Of a stretch of 55,751 bases of DNA, positions 1 through 8,157 are shown piece by piece. Source of the DNA: Chloroflexota bacterium (lineage in GTDB: Bacteria > Chloroflexota > UBA11872 > UBA12225); NCBI GenBank assembly GCA_947446285.1, contig CANFGH010000008.1, positions 1-55,751 on the forward strand. The letters are read 5' to 3'. A program made the position numbers and the translations under genes. The first letter of the stretch is position 1. Each line of letters opens with the position of its first letter. Below the pieces are notes generated by a model. It saw only the letters and a program-made list of their open reading frames with translations, did no database searches and was not told the DNA's origin.

Positions 1-223
1 CAATGGCGGAGGAGCCACGCAGGATGCCGACGAGGAGGCCGGACCACAGGGCGAGGGCGGGGAGGATGCGGGGTCGCCCACGTGCTGGGACCGGGTCGGG
101 TGCCATGCCGGCGACGAGGTCGTGCAGGATGGCCTCGACCTGGTCGAGGGAGACGTCACGCGGTGTGCCGGACACCGGCGGGAGCGAGGGGGATGCGGGG
201 TGTTGCGGGCGTCGTGAAACCAT
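1..223 (-). CDS. Partial protein, possible transposase N-terminus
   Basis: An open frame on the minus strand starts with ATG at 223 and runs off the left edge, giving 74 residues. After a Pro-rich start it has an amphipathic segment (DVSLDQVEAILHDLV), then GRPRILPALALWSGLLVGIL and RGSS. The GRPR-hydrophobic-RG layout resembles, from memory, the N-terminus of some transposases in this phylum, but no catalytic residue lies inside the window. A perfect hairpin sits just upstream at 239-259. The frame is open to the edge and codon use looks coding. The identity is a guess. Confidence 0.4.
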   Translation of the reverse strand, partial: MVSRRPQHPASPSLPPVSGTPRDVSLDQVEAILHDLVAGMAPDPVPARGRPRILPALALWSGLLVGILRGSSAI

Positions 224-238
224 GCGGCAGGGTGCCGC

Positions 239-259
239 GTTGCCGCGCCACGCGGCAAC
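239..259. repeat. Perfect 9-bp inverted repeat upstream of the edge gene
   Basis: GTTGCCGCG at 239-247 and CGCGGCAAC at 251-259 are exact reverse complements with a 3-base loop. The repeat lies 16 bases upstream of the start codon of the minus-strand edge gene. It could be part of a mobile-element end or an operator. I cannot tell which. Confidence 0.6.
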
Positions 260-452
260 CAATGCACCCGTCCGGCGATTTAGTTGGGACACATGATCCT
301 TGCCCGCTTTTTCCTTGTCGGTCCTGTAGTGCATGCCCGATAGTGCATCCCCGATTCGGAGGCATTTCCTATTTTCATGGAGAGGTGAGCATGGGTGAAA
401 CCTGACGGGAGCTGTGTCGACTGAGACGAGCGCGGGAACCAAAATCGTGCTG

Positions 453-470
453 GCGGGCAGGGATGCCCGC
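453..470. repeat. Family B palindrome, copy 1
   Basis: GCGGGCA (453-459) and TGCCCGC (464-470) form a perfect 7-bp stem with loop GGGA. Similar copies followed by GGACCA or GGCCCA occur at 1417-1434, 1449-1469, 8011-8033 and 11161-11183, and inverted at 18136-18160, all outside genes. Confidence 0.7.
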
Positions 471-531
471 GGCCCAAAGTGCCACGCAGCCGTCCCCTTT
501 TCACAGTGATCCGGACAGTCTTTGGTCACCG

Positions 532-556
532 CCCTCTCCGTTGCGATGGGAGAGGG
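532..556. repeat. Family A palindrome, copy 1
   Basis: CCCTCTCC (532-539) pairs with GGAGAGGG (549-556) around a loop containing GTTGCGA. The same design (C-rich arm, GTTGCGAC-like loop, G-rich arm) recurs at 6901-6935, 25263-25310, 27883-27909, 27964-27997, 32997-33043 and 34357-34391. It behaves like a REP-type intergenic element. Confidence 0.7.
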
Positions 557-738
557 GAGTGACCCGCGCATGAGCAGCCTCTCGTTGTGAACGGGATTGA
601 TCCCGCTTACTAACGCATCGACCCCTATCGGGAGCGGTGGCGGTGCGAGACTCGCGAAGACAACAGCGGACCCAAGCGCATCGTCTGCAAAGCAGTTCTG
701 GTCGCAAAAGGTTCGGCGACTGATTTCGGGAGGCAGGC

Positions 739-1368
739 ATGAAGCACGTGATCGTCTGGGGTGCGGCGGGTGGCATTGGTCGTGCGGTATGTGAGGAACT
801 GGCGGGAGATGGCGACACGGTCGTCGCAGTGGCGCGTGATGCGTCCGATCTGGCCTCGATCACCCGGTACACCGTCGATGCCAACCTTGCCGATGAGGCG
901 TCGGTCGCACAGGCGGTGCTACAGGCAACTGCGGTGACTGAGGCGTTCGACTTGTTCGTGTTCGCGGCGGGTGACATCACGAGTGCCAAGGTTCCGGAGA
1001 TGCCTTTGACAACGTGGCACCGGATCCTCGACAACAACCTGACGGCGGCCTTCCTGACCGTTCAGGCGTCACTGCCGTACCTTGCGCCAGGGGCGCCCAT
1101 CGTGCTCATGGGGGCGGTGCACGAACGCCTTCGGTTGCCGGGCCTCGCTGCCTATGCATCGGCGAAGGTGGCCCTGGAGGCCTTTGCGGACGTGCTTCGC
1201 AAGGAGACCCGTCGGCGCGTGCTTGTGATTCGCCCCGGCGCTGTGCAGACACCACTGTGGAAGAAGGTGCCGTTCGCGATCCCTAAGCAGGCGGCCGACG
1301 CGCACCACGTTGCGAAGCAGATCGTGGGTGCGGTCGCTGAGGGTCGGGATGGGGTCATCGACCTGTAG
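739..1368 (+). CDS. SDR family oxidoreductase
   Basis: This 209-residue protein is a classical short-chain dehydrogenase/reductase, a cytosolic NAD(P)-dependent enzyme. The Rossmann glycine motif GAAGGIG lies at residues 8-14, the FAAG motif at 75-78, an NN pair at 99-100 and the catalytic YxxxK (YASAK) at 139-143. The residue 13 before the catalytic Tyr, normally Ser, is Ala126 inside LMGAV, so the usual catalytic triad is incomplete. GGGAGG at 728-733 supports the ATG at 739. It is slightly short for the family (usually about 245-260) but ends after a normal C-terminal RPGAVQTP region. The substrate is unknown. It stands alone before the exporter operon. Confidence 0.88.
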   Translation: MKHVIVWGAAGGIGRAVCEELAGDGDTVVAVARDASDLASITRYTVDANLADEASVAQAVLQATAVTEAFDLFVFAAGDITSAKVPEMPLTTWHRILDNNLTAAFLTVQASLPYLAPGAPIVLMGAVHERLRLPGLAAYASAKVALEAFADVLRKETRRRVLVIRPGAVQTPLWKKVPFAIPKQAADAHHVAKQIVGAVAEGRDGVIDL

Positions 1369-1416
1369 ACGGGGAGGGTGCTGTCCCCGGGGGCCGGTGC
1401 GTCGTGGCTGAGGGAT

Positions 1417-1469
1417 GCGGGCAGGAATGCCCCCGGGCCAGACGACGAGGCAGGGATGCCCGCGGACCA
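1417..1469. repeat. Family B palindromes, copies 2 and 3
   Basis: Two imperfect copies lie in tandem. The first has GCGGGCA at 1417-1423 facing TGCCCCC at 1428-1434. The second has GGCA, GGGA and TGCCCGC followed by GGACCA (1449-1469). They fill the gap between the SDR gene and the exporter promoter. Confidence 0.6.
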
Positions 1470-1484
1470 GACGCCCCGTGGTCA

Positions 1485-1513
1485 TTGACTTGTGGGTACC
1501 CCGTCTTTACACT
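1485..1513 (+). promoter_or_regulatory. Sigma70-like promoter of the exporter operon
   Basis: TTGACT (1485-1490) and TACACT (1508-1513) are separated by exactly 17 bases, five of six and four of six matches to the consensus boxes. Transcription would start near 1520, leaving a leader of about 100-150 bases before the HlyD-type gene. Confidence 0.6.
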
Positions 1514-1621
1514 GCCACCCGGGGAACCATGATCTTGGGACACCGGTCCGGATTGCGGTCAACAGCGCGCGCAGTGGTGCATTCCCCCCGCCTCATTCCT
1601 CCTGCCCTAATCGCAGCGTAG

Positions 1622-3736
1622 GTGAAACAGTTGGGGCGAGGTGGGGTTGTGACACCGGTGCAGGACATGAGGATGGCGCTTCTGAACTGGCAAGTGGTGG
1701 TCCGGACGGCGGTTGGCGTCTCGGTGACAGCAGGAATGATCCTGGCCGGTTGCGAGGCGCCGTCGATTCCCGGAGTGACCGGAACGACGGCCGCGGTTGA
1801 GACACCAGTTGCTGCGGGCGCGCAAGCGCAACCGACGGTCATGGACAAGACGTCCACGAGCCAGTCGCGCCCGACGGCTAACGTCCGCACTGGCATGATC
1901 ACCGAGTCGATCAAGGTCCTTGGCCGGGTGATCAGTTCGCAGGAGGCCGACCTGTACTTCAAGACCACGGGGAGGCTTCGTGGCCTCTTCGTGGAAACAG
2001 GTCAGAAGGTCACCGCCGGGCAACCGCTTGCGGAACTGGAGACTGGCGATCTGGTGACACGGATTGGCAAGGCCCAAGCGGATCTCGAGAACGCACAGAT
2101 TCGCCTGTCACAGGGTCAGGCGCGCGAAGTCATCGACGACTCGGCGTCTGAGGTGCAGGCAGTCGAAAGTGCAGAGATTGCCGTCTCGAGTGCACGCCTG
2201 GCCAGGGAACGGCTTCGTTCCGGTGCGACGGAGAAGGATGTGCGCGATGCCGAGGCGGCGGTGGTGTCTGCGCAGGCGTCGCTCGACAAGGCACGCCTGG
2301 ACCTGACCGCGCGTGAGGCCGACCTCGTTGCGAAGCGGACCGATCTGGAGTACCGCAAGGCAGGCGCGACCGAGGCTGACCTGGACAAGGCGCGGTCGGA
2401 CATCGAAGTAGCGAAGATCAAGCTCAGCCAAGCATCAGTGGGGCCTCGGACCGAGGACATCCGTAGTGCGGAACTGGCACTGGAACGGGCAAAGGTCCGT
2501 CTGGCACAGGTACGTGACACGCCTCCGGTCCGGACCGAGGACATCGCCAACGCCGAACTTGCGATCCGTACGGCCGAGGTGACGGCGGAACGCGTTCGGG
2601 GCGAGACCTACTTCACCATGGCGCAACGCGAAGCGGCGACCCGCCTCGCCGACATTGACGTTGAGAAGGCTCGCAACAACCTCAAGAAGTTGCAGAACCA
2701 GCAGGTCAATCCGTGGGACCTCCGTCTGGCGGAGCAGGATGTCATGGCGGCCGAGAACGGGGTCGCCCGGTCCAAGGTAACTGCACCGTTCGATCAACAG
2801 GCGGCGCGGTTGGCGGTCGAGGTGGCGCAGGTACGGCTCGCGCAGCTTGAACAAGGGCCATCCGACCAGGATCTCTCGCCCTTGATGAACCAGATGGACG
2901 CGCTTTCAGTGGCCATCGAGAGTGCCCGGGTGGCCGTGCCCAGTGCCCAGGCGTCTGTCCGGGCGGCGCAGGCGCGCCTTGAGGCGGTCAAGCGCGGGCC
3001 GACCGAATTCGACCTGCAGGATGCGGATAACAAGATCGAGGCCGCAACTGTCGCCCTTGAACTGGCGCGGGCACGGCTTGATCTCAAGCGACAGACGCTG
3101 GACGCGAACCGCTCGGTCATTGGGTATGACTTGCAGTCGCTGCAACTGGCGGTTGGCCGGGCAAAACTGGATCTGGACCAGTTGCAGTCGAACCTCGATG
3201 ATGCGCGGATCATCGCGCCGTACGACGGCAAGATCGTGAAGACCAACGGCAAGCCTGGCGACAACGTCAATGCCTTCAATCCGGTGATCAGCATCTCCAG
3301 TCCGGCGCAATTGCTGGTGCGGTCCGAGGTCAACGAAAGTGACATGGCCAAGCTTGCAGTCGGGCAGAAGGCGATGATCAGCCTGGATGTCTTTCCGGGG
3401 ACGGTCCTGAACGGGATCGTGCGCGACTTGCCAAGCACCGTAGTGACGCAACAGGGTGTGGTGGCGGACAAGAGTACGAAGCTGACGGTCGAGTGGACAC
3501 GCGCCGGTGCCGACATCGGGATGCTTGCGCGGGTGCAGATCATCGTGCAACAGAAGAAGGATGTGCTGATCATCCCGACCTCGGCGATCCGGACCGTTGG
3601 CAAGCGCCGGTTTGTCGAATACATGGACGGATCGGTGAAGCGTTCCAAGAACATCGAGGTCGGCATCTCGACCGAACAGGAGACGGAAGTCCTGTCCGGC
3701 CTGGAGGATGGCCTGGTCATTCTTGCGGGAACCTAG
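1622..3736 (+). CDS. HlyD-family membrane-fusion lipoprotein
   Basis: This is the periplasmic-adaptor-type subunit of an ABC exporter. A hydrophobic N-terminus ends in a lipobox (LAGC, Cys44). Two halves of a biotinyl-lipoyl domain (about residues 110-142 and 528-560) flank an unusually long coiled coil. Inside it a repeat of about 35-40 residues recurs, each starting with a G-x-T/S-E/D-x-D turn such as GATEKD, GATEAD, GPRTED, GPSDQD and GPTEFD. The C-terminus has the usual IIPTSAI beta-barrel region. At 704 residues it is far longer than typical adaptors (about 350-450). The GTG at 1622 is the longest start. ATG at 1667 or 1673 would give a more normal signal peptide. It is first in an operon with FtsX and two ATPases. 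Confidence 0.9.
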   Translation: MKQLGRGGVVTPVQDMRMALLNWQVVVRTAVGVSVTAGMILAGCEAPSIPGVTGTTAAVETPVAAGAQAQPTVMDKTSTSQSRPTANVRTGMITESIKVLGRVISSQEADLYFKTTGRLRGLFVETGQKVTAGQPLAELETGDLVTRIGKAQADLENAQIRLSQGQAREVIDDSASEVQAVESAEIAVSSARLARERLRSGATEKDVRDAEAAVVSAQASLDKARLDLTAREADLVAKRTDLEYRKAGATEADLDKARSDIEVAKIKLSQASVGPRTEDIRSAELALERAKVRLAQVRDTPPVRTEDIANAELAIRTAEVTAERVRGETYFTMAQREAATRLADIDVEKARNNLKKLQNQQVNPWDLRLAEQDVMAAENGVARSKVTAPFDQQAARLAVEVAQVRLAQLEQGPSDQDLSPLMNQMDALSVAIESARVAVPSAQASVRAAQARLEAVKRGPTEFDLQDADNKIEAATVALELARARLDLKRQTLDANRSVIGYDLQSLQLAVGRAKLDLDQLQSNLDDARIIAPYDGKIVKTNGKPGDNVNAFNPVISISSPAQLLVRSEVNESDMAKLAVGQKAMISLDVFPGTVLNGIVRDLPSTVVTQQGVVADKSTKLTVEWTRAGADIGMLARVQIIVQQKKDVLIIPTSAIRTVGKRRFVEYMDGSVKRSKNIEVGISTEQETEVLSGLEDGLVILAGT

Positions 3737-3947
3737 GCATGTCACCCCGAACAACCAATGGTTCTCCCGGCGTCAGAATGAACCGTTCCCGATCGACGAA
3801 GAGTGGGACGGTCACCACCACGTTGCCGGCAGGACGCCACCGCTCACCATCCCAACGTTCCCCGCTTGTCTGTATGCGCTTCGCTGCGGCTCTTCCCCGA
3901 TGTGATGCGAGAGGGCAGTCCGGACGAAGGGTCAGGGCCAAGCAACC

Positions 3948-6827
3948 GTGAGCCTTGTCTCGATCCTGACGATGGTCCTCAAGCGGATCATCAACAACCT
4001 GAGCCTCATGCTAGCAGCCGTCGTGGGTCTGGTGATCACGGTGACCCTGGTTGCAAGCATCCCGCTGTATTCCGAAGGGATGAGCGAACAGTTGCTATAC
4101 AGGCAACTGACGGCATCGGCGGAACAGGTGCAACCGAAGAGCGCCATCCTTATGCGCCACTTCGAGGAGGCATCGGTCGGGACCACGTTATCGACGGCGG
4201 CGCCGGCACCGGGTGCGGTGGCCCAGACCGGGAACGGCCCGGTGGTGACGGCTTCGGGCAATGCCTACAAACCCGTCACTCTGGACGAGTACAACAAGGC
4301 GAACGACTACCTGGCAGATCAGGCGGTCTCGACGGTCGGCATCCCGCGCACCCTCTACGTGACGTACGGGCAGAGTGATTCGCTGCCACTGCTATCGCGA
4401 ACCGATGACCAGAGCCTGCAGGGACGCGAGTTTGCCGGGTACGGGTACATCGCGTTCATCCGGGACTTCGAGACCAAGATCAAGCTTTTGGCCGGACGCC
4501 TGCCGAACCCGGAACCGCTGCCAAATGGCGACCTCGAGGCAATGATGGCGACCGCCGGTCTCGATGAGATCGGACTGGATGTGGGTGACCGCATCGCGGT
4601 GGTCTGGGAGAAGCAGGGGAAACTGACCCCGATCAACATCACCATCACTGGCCGGTGGTATCCGCTGGACACGACCGACCCGTACTGGTTCTACCAACTC
4701 GACTACTTCAACAACGCCATCATGGTGTCGGAGAAGACCTTCCTCGGGCACGTTGCGAAGACGTATGAAGGGATCCCGCACGAGTTCGCGTGGTTCATGG
4801 TCTTTGACGTCAAGTCGATACGGTCGGACAACGTGGCGCGGGTTCTGGACGGGATCAATGAGCTGCGTTCGCGCACGGCAACCCTGCTGGGCAATGTCCG
4901 CATGGAACTTTCTCCGGAGACCATCCTTCAGGATTACGAGACCAAACTGTTCTTTCTCAAGATCCTGCTGTTCGTGCTGTCGGTGCCGGTGATCGGGATC
5001 GTGCTCTACTACATCACGATCAGTGCGGGGATGATCGTTGACCGGCAACGCAGCGAGATCGCGATTCTCAAGAGTCGTGGGGCAAGCACATTCCAGGTGC
5101 TCGGGGTCTACCTGGTTGAGGGTGCGATCTTCGGTGGGTTTGCGCTTGTGGTTGGGCCGCTTCTCGGGATGAGTGTGGCGCAGTTCATCGGGCGGACCTA
5201 CACCTTCCTCGTGTTCACGAACCGTGAACCGCTGCCGGTGCATATCACCCAACAGACGATGCAGTTCGCCACGGGGGCGATTGTCCTGTCGATGGCGGCG
5301 ATGATCGCACCGGCCGTCGGCGCGGCGCGGTACAGCATCGTGGCGTTCAAGCAGGAGGCGGGCCGGTCGGGACGCGGGCCATTCTGGCAACGCTGGTTCC
5401 TGGACTTCGCGCTGCTTGGCGTGGCCGGGTATGGGTATTACATGCTGTCCCAACGGCAGTCGATCCTCACCTTGGGCGCGGCCGGTGATGTCTTCTCTGA
5501 CCCGCTGCTCCTCGTGGTGCCGTGGGTATTCATCTTCGCGGCGGCGCTGGTCTTCCTGCGGTTCTTCCCATTCCTGATCGAGGGGATCTCCCGGGCGGGA
5601 AGTCGGGTCTACGGGGTGAGCATCCTGCTTGGCCTCCGCCAGATCAGCCGGATGCCGGGTCAGTACACGCGATTGGTCTTGTTGCTGACATTGACGCTCG
5701 CACTGGGCACCTTCGCGGCCTCGGTCGCCAAGACACTGGACCGCAATTACAACGACCGGGTCATGTACCAGACCGGCAGTGACCTGGCGCTGGTGGAATC
5801 GGGCAACTACGACGAGGTGTCGGAGACGTGGTCATTCCAACCGGTCGTTGAACATACCCAGGTCAAGGGTGTGCAGGCGGTGGCGCGCATCTGGCGTGGG
5901 GTCGGCAATGCGAACGTGACCGGGCGCGGTCGGCCTCAGGAGGTCAAGATCCTCGGCGTCGATCCACCGGATATCGCGCGCGTTGGGTGGTGGCGCGAGG
6001 ACTTTGCACCGGATGCACTGGTCTCCCTGATGAACGCGATGGGGGCGAACGAGAAGGGTGCGATTGTTGACGCGAAGTTCCTGACCGACTTCCGCCTCAA
6101 GATCGGTGACGCGATCGTCGTGACGATCCGCCAGAAGCCAATCGACCTGATCATCGTCGGATCGGTGACGTATTTCCCAACCTTATGGCCAGACACCGAC
6201 CGGTTCATGATCACCAATCTCGACTACCTGTTTGATCAGGTTGGCGAGACCCCGTATGACGTCTGGGCAAAGACGGATCCCGATGTGCCGTGGCGAGAGA
6301 TCGTTGACCAGTTGCGGGACAAGGATTTCCTCGTCAGCCGCGCAACGGATGCACGCGAGACTGCGCTTCGCCTGCGGGATGACCCCGGACGCACCGGCAT
6401 CTTCGGCATCCTGACCGTCGGGTTCCTGGTGGCGGCGATGCTCACCGTGCTTGGGTTCATGCTGTACTCGTTCCTGTCGGCGAAGCGACGCATGCAGCAA
6501 CTTGGCATCCTGCGCGCGATGGGTCTCTCGATTACCCAGTTGATCGGTCTCTTCATCTTTGAACAGGGGTTCCTGATCATCCTTGGCACGGCGGCCGGTA
6601 CGGTCCTCGGCGTCGTGACCGGCAACCTGTTCATCCCGTTCCTGCAGATCAAGAGTGAGCAACACGCGGGCATCCCGAGTTTCGTGGTGATGACTTCGTG
6701 GGACGACATCTACAAGATCTATGCCATCCTCGGGGTGATCCTCGCGTTTGCCTTCCCGGCTTTCATCTGGATGCTGGCCCGGATGAAGATCCATGAGGCG
6801 ATCAAGTTCGGTGACGAGACAGGCTGA
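3948..6827 (+). CDS. FtsX-like ABC transporter permease
   Basis: A 959-residue integral membrane protein of the FtsX/MacB/LolC type. One transmembrane helix lies near residues 14-36, followed by a large extracytoplasmic MacB-PCD-like region. A first block of helices (about 333-540) and a second block near the C-terminus each carry the FtsX signature (RSEIAILKSRGAS, and RRMQQLGILRAMGLS). The length fits the two-block architecture of large exporters that move lipids, lipoproteins or peptides. GTG 3948 lacks a clear ribosome-binding site, and ATG 3972 is an alternative. It lies between the adaptor lipoprotein and the ATPase genes, its presumed partners. The substrate cannot be read from sequence. 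Confidence 0.92.
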   Translation: MSLVSILTMVLKRIINNLSLMLAAVVGLVITVTLVASIPLYSEGMSEQLLYRQLTASAEQVQPKSAILMRHFEEASVGTTLSTAAPAPGAVAQTGNGPVVTASGNAYKPVTLDEYNKANDYLADQAVSTVGIPRTLYVTYGQSDSLPLLSRTDDQSLQGREFAGYGYIAFIRDFETKIKLLAGRLPNPEPLPNGDLEAMMATAGLDEIGLDVGDRIAVVWEKQGKLTPINITITGRWYPLDTTDPYWFYQLDYFNNAIMVSEKTFLGHVAKTYEGIPHEFAWFMVFDVKSIRSDNVARVLDGINELRSRTATLLGNVRMELSPETILQDYETKLFFLKILLFVLSVPVIGIVLYYITISAGMIVDRQRSEIAILKSRGASTFQVLGVYLVEGAIFGGFALVVGPLLGMSVAQFIGRTYTFLVFTNREPLPVHITQQTMQFATGAIVLSMAAMIAPAVGAARYSIVAFKQEAGRSGRGPFWQRWFLDFALLGVAGYGYYMLSQRQSILTLGAAGDVFSDPLLLVVPWVFIFAAALVFLRFFPFLIEGISRAGSRVYGVSILLGLRQISRMPGQYTRLVLLLTLTLALGTFAASVAKTLDRNYNDRVMYQTGSDLALVESGNYDEVSETWSFQPVVEHTQVKGVQAVARIWRGVGNANVTGRGRPQEVKILGVDPPDIARVGWWREDFAPDALVSLMNAMGANEKGAIVDAKFLTDFRLKIGDAIVVTIRQKPIDLIIVGSVTYFPTLWPDTDRFMITNLDYLFDQVGETPYDVWAKTDPDVPWREIVDQLRDKDFLVSRATDARETALRLRDDPGRTGIFGILTVGFLVAAMLTVLGFMLYSFLSAKRRMQQLGILRAMGLSITQLIGLFIFEQGFLIILGTAAGTVLGVVTGNLFIPFLQIKSEQHAGIPSFVVMTSWDDIYKIYAILGVILAFAFPAFIWMLARMKIHEAIKFGDETG

Positions 6828-6900
6828 TGGTGATTTCCCGATTGCGGACCCGCCCCATGGCCCCCCGACGTAGAAGCGTTTTGCGTTGCCGTGGTGCCCT

Positions 6901-6935
6901 CACCCCCGCCCCCGCCCCAACGGGAGAAGGGGGTG
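6901..6935. repeat. Family A palindrome, copy 2
   Basis: CACCCCC (6901-6907) faces GGGGGTG (6929-6935) across a C-rich and AACGGGAG-containing loop, in the gap between the FtsX gene and the first ATPase gene. Confidence 0.6.
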
Positions 6936-6979
6936 ATCCATCGCGTCCGCATTCATCGAGGGAGAGGGGTTAGGGCGAC

Positions 6980-7987
6980 GTGATGGATAGCACGGCACTG
7001 ATCCTGTGCGACAACCTGGTCAAGATCTACAAGGTTGCAGACCTCGAGGTTGTGGCCTTGCAGGGGCTCGACCTGACCGTCGAGACCGGCGAACTGATGG
7101 CGATCATCGGCAACAGCGGGTCCGGGAAGTCAACGCTGCTGAACATCCTCGGCGGGCTTGACCGTCCATCAGCGGGTCGGGTCGTTGTCGGTGGGCGCGA
7201 CCTGCTGAAACTCGATGATGGCGGGATGGTCTCGTACAAGCGCGAGACGGTCGGTTTCGTGTGGCAACAATCGAGCCGGAACCTGATCCCGTACCTGTCG
7301 GCACTGGAAAATGTGCAGATCCCGATGATCCTGGCCGGTCGGTCACGCCGGGAGCAGAAGGAGTGGTCCAACGAGCTCCTCGAGGCGGTTGGTCTGGCGG
7401 GAAGGCGCACGCACCGGCTTTCGCAACTCTCGGGTGGCGAACAGCAACGGGTGGCCATCGCGATTGCATTGGCGAACAAGCCACCCCTGTTGCTTGCCGA
7501 CGAGCCGACGGGCGAGGTGGATACCGCGACGGCGACGGTGATCTATAGCATCTTCCGGCGACTCGTTGCGGAATACAAGACCACGATCGTGATCGTGTCG
7601 CACGATCCGGGAATTGCCTCACGGGTCGACCGCGTGGTCCGGATCCGTGATGGACGGACGAGCACCGAGACGGTGCGCCGTGCGATTGATCTAGCCGAGG
7701 GTGATGGATCCGCCAAGGAGAAGTTGGCCCCGGGTTCATCGGGCACGCACGAGGAGTTCACGGTGATGGACGCCGCCGGTCGCCTGCAGTTGCCGCGTGA
7801 GATGGTGGAACAACTGGGGCTTGGCCGACGCGTGCGGGTGGAGATGGAAGACGGGCAGATTGTCGTGCGTGCGGCGATTGCGGGATCGGTAGCCGAACGG
7901 GGCACGGTGGAGGCGGTGGGGGTGTCGAGTGGTGAGGCGTCGAAGGATGTGGTTGGAGGCAAGCGCCGGTGGTGGCAACGCCGGTGA
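6980..7987 (+). CDS. ABC transporter ATP-binding protein with AbrB-like C-terminal domain
   Basis: A MacB/LolD-type cytoplasmic ATPase that would energise the FtsX permease. It has Walker A GNSGSGKST (44-52), a Q-loop near 96-97, signature LSGGEQQR (150-157), Walker B LLLADE with the catalytic Glu at 175, and H-loop His208. The usual domain ends near residue 235. The remaining 100 residues include a segment (about 259-298) with AAGRLQLPREMVEQLGLG and VRVEMEDGQIVVR, which matches the AbrB/SpoVT swapped-hairpin fold normally used for DNA binding or dimerisation. GTG 6980 and ATG 6983 are both possible starts. Its last 73 bases are duplicated downstream and supply the start of the next ATPase gene. 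Confidence 0.9.
   Translation: MMDSTALILCDNLVKIYKVADLEVVALQGLDLTVETGELMAIIGNSGSGKSTLLNILGGLDRPSAGRVVVGGRDLLKLDDGGMVSYKRETVGFVWQQSSRNLIPYLSALENVQIPMILAGRSRREQKEWSNELLEAVGLAGRRTHRLSQLSGGEQQRVAIAIALANKPPLLLADEPTGEVDTATATVIYSIFRRLVAEYKTTIVIVSHDPGIASRVDRVVRIRDGRTSTETVRRAIDLAEGDGSAKEKLAPGSSGTHEEFTVMDAAGRLQLPREMVEQLGLGRRVRVEMEDGQIVVRAAIAGSVAERGTVEAVGVSSGEASKDVVGGKRRWWQRR
7915..7987 (+). repeat. Direct repeat, copy 1 (3-prime end of first ATPase gene)
   Basis: This segment encodes the C-terminal VGVSSGEASKDVVGG of the first ATPase and recurs, diverged, at 8088-8157. Shared blocks include GGTGGGGGTGTCG and TGGAGGCAA. Confidence 0.75.
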
Positions 7988-8010
7988 CCGAGACCGTAGA
8001 AGCGACGGGG

Positions 8011-8033
8011 CGGGCAACGATGCCTGCGGACCA
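8011..8033. repeat. Family B palindrome, copy 4
   Basis: CGGGCA (8011-8016) and TGCCTG (8021-8026) flank ACGA, followed by the family tail CGGACCA. It lies between the two halves of the direct repeat in the ATPase intergenic gap. Confidence 0.6.
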
Positions 8034-8087
8034 CAAGACGTCACGGCGGGCGGGGATGACTGCGGTCCATGTGGGTGAACGGGTTAT

Positions 8088-8157
8088 GGTGGGGGTGTCG
8101 GGCGGTGAGGCATTGACGGATGTGCCTGGAGGCAATCGGCGATCATGGCAACGGTGA
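8088..8157 (+). repeat. Direct repeat, copy 2 (5-prime end of second ATPase gene)
   Basis: A diverged copy of 7915-7987. A short open frame ending at 8157 still reads VGVSGGEALTDVPGG, parallel to the first ATPase tail. The ATG of the second ATPase gene (8145) lies inside this copy, where the first copy has GTG. Confidence 0.75.

Larger units (their letters stand above)
224..738. other. Intergenic region with palindromic repeats, no gene seen
   Basis: I find no credible gene here. The stretch holds a perfect hairpin (239-259), a stretch at 294-340 matching 18147-18195, a family B palindrome (453-470) and a family A palindrome (532-556). Long frames on both strands are GC-rich shadows. A GGGAGG ribosome-binding site at 728-733 serves the next gene. 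Confidence 0.6.

Noticed and set aside
2108-2550. Long minus-strand frames beneath the HlyD-like gene and similar ones beneath other genes
   Set aside because: They mirror codon bias of GC-rich genes on the other strand and lack motifs.
7969-8157. A 62-codon frame between the two ATPase genes
   Set aside because: Its end is a duplicated copy of the first ATPase tail and it overlaps the second ATPase start; no independent protein is evident.
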